Below, one piece after another: positions 59,976 to 64,000 of a DNA stretch of 64,000 nucleotides. Positions within the stretch are counted from its first letter, which is position 1. Each line of letters opens with the position of its first letter. The stretch lies in NCBI GenBank assembly GCA_000149265.1, contig CH002977.1:981728-1045727 (forward strand), given 5' to 3'. The position numbers and the translations under genes were made by a program. Source of the stretch: Ciona savignyi. Its lineage: Eukaryota > Chordata > Ascidiacea > Phlebobranchia > Cionidae. Below the pieces are notes generated by a model that was not told the origin of the DNA, searched no databases, and saw only the letters and a program-made list of their open reading frames with translations.

Positions 59976-62908
59976 GCCCAGACTGGTACACTACAGTTTG
60001 TCGGAGAACGATTCTCTCATACGAGCATTACTTTCAACCATACTTATCTGGTGTTTTTAACCACATATTTATAAATAAAGGAAAGTAAGATTAGACGCAA
60101 TAATATTTAAATTTATATTTTACCTTTAAAGGTTTAACTGGCATGTTTTTCTAAGCTTTGGGGTCGTACATACCGTGTGCTGAGAGTATACAGTGCTACA
60201 TTGAGAGACAGCTGTTCTGACAACACGAAGCAGTTACTTCACTGCAGTCTGGCAAGCAGACTACAGCTATTCCATCAGGGCTTTTTGATATAGCGGATAT
60301 TGCTCATATAGCTAAGTCGTTGCACACGTGTGGTCTTTTACGAATTGTAACATAATTTACAGACCCGCTTTACTGCTGAGGCGAAGTTAATTTTCCAAAT
60401 GACACTTTAAATATTTACACATTCTGTTAAAGATGGTTGACTGACGGATTTTTCACAATATCAAATTATTATGTGTTTTGCTATTTCAGTTAAACCCAGC
60501 CTGAATTGCATGCTATTTGTAGAAATTATTTTATGTCATAATTTGTCTAAAATACGTGCGTAATTATACGAAACCAATTGATTGTGTTTACGTTAAATAA
60601 CTGCAATGCTGTTGGATTATGACAAAAGGACTTACTGACCAAGGTCATTATCCCACTAGCTTTTGAATTAATAATGACTATCAACGTTTCTAACAGCTGT
60701 GTAGAATAAACTACCACTTTATTGCTGAATAAAACAGTACTTCCTAAATCCAAAAACCACTCAAATTTAGTTAACAGGTAAATTAATTCGTATAGGCGTG
60801 GTCGTTTATTCGAAACTGATAAATTCTAAAACTGTCGCTGTGCCATTTGCTGCCTGTCTAGTTTATATAATTATTTGATTATTGTCCTGTGTTTTACCTA
60901 CGAATGGAAAAAGCAGATGTTTGGAAATTTAGATATTTTAGCACTGTGTCGACTGATGTATAACTGCCTGCCTGCGCAAGGATCCTACATTTGGAGTCGT
61001 ATTGGGATTACCTCCGCCCTGAACAGCAGTCCATGCATTATTTACCATCATCTGTGGTAGCATGGTTCTCGCTATGGAAGACTATCGATTTTAAAGGGAG
61101 GTTGTCTGTTCTAGCTGAGCTGTATATAGCAAAAATAGGCTGATTGTGCTGCTAAATTACTTCACGCTGTGATCCCGGTTATACTGCACAAATCTAGTCA
61201 TCATTGCAAATTTCAAAAACAAAGTATACTTAGTCATTATTTATCATTGTTTTCGGCCTTGTTTACACACAACTTAAAAACTGACTAAATCATTGTTATT
61301 ATGCTGATGGTGTATAATATTCTTCAACATCAAAGAAACAATAACTTGCAATAGCACACGCATATACACTTTCAAAGTGCAACTGTTTCCATACATAATA
61401 ACCAGGCTGATCTAGACTGGCAGTAGGATACAGTTTAGCCGTCATTGTAGTCCTGTAAACTCATAACAGCTGGCTGAGCTGCTGAACAGGTTCTGCAAAA
61501 TCGATGAAGAACTGCCATACCAGCCTTATACACATCGCGACTGCAAGTGTTAAAACATGCCCAGTGTTTTGGTCTTACCAAGCAACATCTGACTTGCTCA
61601 TTAACGTGAGCTCACGCACTGAAACGTGTTCATCCTTCGCACACACAATTAACTTATTGCATCAAACGCACGATGTACCACACACGCAAGCGTCATCTGT
61701 TGTCAAACGCCGAATATACCACAGGGACAAATGTCCAAGTACAATTCCGAAACAAATCAGAATAGCAATTGTTTCAGTGGTCCACCCCATTCCGCACAAG
61801 GAGGGTAATTACAATTGACATCGGATTTCGAAGATCAATTTCCTGGACTAAAATAATATCGCAAGCTTGAACTAGACCGCAACTAAACACACGAATCTAA
61901 ATAATTACGCACGTTTTTCATCTAAATAAAGTAGATGTTATAAATAGCATTTTATTCAGAAGGGGTTAAACTGAAATAGCAGCACACATGGTACGGGAGC
62001 ACCGAACAGTTCATTTGTGCGTCGCCTTTCAGCAGAAAGGTAGATAAGTGAAGCCCGTCTCTGGCATGGATATAGGTTGAGTCCTTGCGCAAAGAAATCA
62101 ACTTAATATGGAGGATTTGGGGGTTTAATTTCAAGCAGTAGAAATCTCTTGCATACAACACTATCATAGCTGCGCCAACCCGTCTCTGCGCAGGTGGCAA
62201 CGGCGTTTTCCATTCAAGAGGAGTTTACAAGGATATTCTATTTGGCTAGCGTTACTGCTTCTAAGTATTCCACTCCAATACCCTGATCACTAATTAACTA
62301 TTTAATTAATTGGACACAATACATAAATAAATATAGTAGGCAGCATTTTATTGCGTCGAGTACACATAAAATCTCACAAAAGTAAAAATCTTGCGACATT
62401 GGCTAACGAAGAATAAAACGGCATATTTTATGCTGAATGTAAAAATAGAAGTAAAACAAAAAAACAAAAAAAGATATCTGGATGCAAGTTGCGATCGGTT
62501 GTTGAAAATATCAAAGAGCTGAAAGTCTGCTTCTGGTTGTAATGAATCAATGATTTCGATTTCCTGAAATAAGCTACAACTGCTACGGACACAAAAATGA
62601 GAATTTCAAAGCGATAAAATAGTGCAAAGGTCGGCGAATACTGAAGCGTGGAGTAGCATATAAATACGATTGTTTTAATATGATTGTCCGCAGCCGCGTT
62701 TAGAAAAGGCATAAATTGCTGATATGGCGCGCGTGGTTAAAGCTCAATTAGGCTAGTTCATATCATTTTGTTTCCGGGTTAAATTGAAATTGGTTGATAT
62801 TATATTAGCCGTTTGAAGTCACAGAGAAATTTCTGAGGTAGTCAGTAATTTAATATAGATTTAAGCAGTGATAGCAGTCATTACACCGTGTGCAAAACTG
62901 CAAAGGTT
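59976..62908. other. Gene-poor interval; one SINE scrap
   Basis: No exon chain was found. Bases about 62015-62090 hold a SINE head fragment (GTGCGTCGCCTTTCAGCAGA, then GAGTCCTTGCGCAAAG). The open frames at 61504-61818 and 62428-62712 have no splice context or domain. Confidence 0.4.
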
Positions 62909-63040
62909 CTAGCGCCTCTGCCGGCAAACTCCAAGTGTAAAATCAGCCGCTAGCGGTTCCTCTGCTGTGTAAATCCTCTGCGCATCCTCTGGTAAGCCGC
63001 GTTCCGAAGCTGTAACATTCAAAGCATCTACATAACGTGC
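62909..63040 (-). other. Candidate alternative last exon of the collagen gene
   Basis: An acceptor-like ATTCCCAG precedes a GC-rich frame of 43 codons and a TAG. It is in phase 0, the same phase as the regular last exon, and lies 69 bases past the collagen stop codon. It ends LAADFTLGVCRQRR, faintly like a C-propeptide end. A second frame is also open, so the coding call is weak; it may simply be 3' UTR. Confidence 0.25.
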
Positions 63041-63109
63041 CTGGGAATAATGTAATAAACGAATGATTAAAATATCATAGGATTATCATCTTAATTGGTA
63101 CCCACATTG

Positions 63110-64000
63110 TCAACGAAAGCAAACGTCACCAAACTCCACATCAACATCGATATCCATTATTTCATTTGTTACGTCAACAATTGGCAACTTGTTTGTTTTT
63201 TGCGACTTTATTTTCAAAACGGTTTTCTTTCCTTCTCGAGAGCTTGAATTGTTAAGCTAAAAAGAGTACAACGGTAAAAATGAGCACATGTTGTCATAAT
63301 AAGATTCTTACCAAGCACGGTCGTCGATTTTGAGTCACTGTCAGTCCCCGGACCGACATGGTGTCATTAGTTCTGACTATGTAGGTGTCTTGTGTCCAGG
63401 AATGTAATCTCAGCACTGTATTATTTGAAGGGTACGGGGGAGTGCTTTTCACTTCAGTAACACTGCATTCCATGGAAATAGACTGTTCCACCACATTGCT
63501 TAGCAACCGTAAAACTCGAATTTGTGTGGCCATGGAACTTTCAGAAGCACCTGGCCGACTTTCTCCCACTCTTACTCCACGGCGACTCCTAGTGTGAGAA
63601 TGGGCGGCGAGAGAAGAAAGAGGAATGCAAGTGTAACCACCTCTTTGAAAGTTACATCTTACTTTCAAGGCATCGAGAATAGAACCTTCATTAGGATCTA
63701 TCCAATACGCACCTGTACCATGACAATAAGGTCATTTGAACATTATTGTGATTAATAAATTTTGGCAAAAGTGTTTATTTTAGCAAACAGAAAGTGGGTA
63801 ACATTAACTTAAGAAAACAGATTTAATGATAGAAAGAAACACATACATACCATCTCTAGATTGGTATCCTACTTTTTCATTCATTTTCATTAAATCAAGA
63901 CAGGTTAAAGCTGGATATTCACGCGATCCATCTTTGTGTGCGAGTCTCATGGCTTTTGCCTCTATACTGTGCAATTCTTTGTTCATGTTTGTCTGGGCAG
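63110..64000 (-). CDS. Fibrillar collagen alpha chain, C-propeptide (partial)
   Basis: Exons 63851-63992 (probably beginning at the CAG acceptor by the window edge), 63312-63712 and 63110-63256 join in phases 1 and 0 and encode 229 residues to a TGA. This is nearly the whole COLFI domain, which drives chain selection and trimer assembly in the ER and is cleaved outside the cell. Landmarks are YPALTCLDL, GAYWIDPNEGSILDALKVRC, ATQIRVLRLLSN, and the C-terminal LPIVDVT...DVEFGDVCFR. The metal-binding loop DPNEG is kept. Six cysteines are present where vertebrate chains usually have seven or eight; those expected after CLDL and in NQGC are missing (MKMNEK and NEGS). The triple helix and N-terminus lie beyond the right edge. 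Which collagen type it is cannot be told. Confidence 0.92.

Noticed and set aside
59725-60060. 111-codon + strand frame
   Set aside because: It spans the inverted-repeat element with telomere-like units; repetitive composition explains the lack of stops.
61504-61818. 104-codon + strand frame
   Set aside because: It has no domain, no partner exons, and lies in a stretch without other gene signals.

Overview
This is animal nuclear DNA. It is AT-rich, its genes are split into many short exons with GT-AG introns, and transposable-element debris is dense. The gene content (fatty-acid amide hydrolase, SLC26 anion exchanger, PhyH dioxygenase, FAM78, fibrillar collagen C-propeptide, Ly6/uPAR domain) is that of a bilaterian. 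Small introns and many short non-autonomous repeats suggest a tunicate such as a Ciona relative; that identification is an inference. No prokaryotic operons, rRNA genes or CRISPR arrays were seen. Exon models were built by hand by joining open segments at GT/AG sites with matching phase, so single boundaries may be off although the overall frames close.

Layout. 0.8-4.3 kb: a small unrecognised + strand gene (147 aa if the first exon is right). 5.9-7.0 kb: three tRNA-derived SINE copies. 7.6-8.9 kb: an intronless ankyrin/MYND gene. 9.2-17.1 kb: a block of modular palindromic repeats with a hAT-type MITE nested inside. 17.6-24.0 kb (-): a complete SLC26 transporter of 16 exons and 736 aa. 24-28.9 kb: no gene seen. 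28.9-30.7 kb (-): a six-exon PhyH-family dioxygenase. 32.4-38.2 kb (+): an eleven-exon FAAH of 584 aa, head-to-head with the dioxygenase gene. 41.0-47.5 kb (-): a nine-exon secreted protein combining signal peptide, Ly6/uPAR domain, two Cys-rich repeats and a peptidase-M15-like domain that lacks metal ligands. 50.9-55.1 kb (-): a FAM78 gene with a very long N-terminal extension. 55.8-56.1 kb (-): a possible 93-aa gene. 56-62.9 kb: mostly empty, with one telomere-motif MITE. 62.9-64.0 kb (-): the 3' end of a fibrillar collagen gene that runs off the right edge.

The genes form no pathway; they are ordinary neighbours in a compact chromosome. The most unusual items are the LU + Cys-rich + dead-M15 protein, the FAM78 extension, the repeat family that carries many perfect Rel/kappaB-type palindromes, and the insertion of that same family several times into FAAH introns, once next to a splice acceptor.
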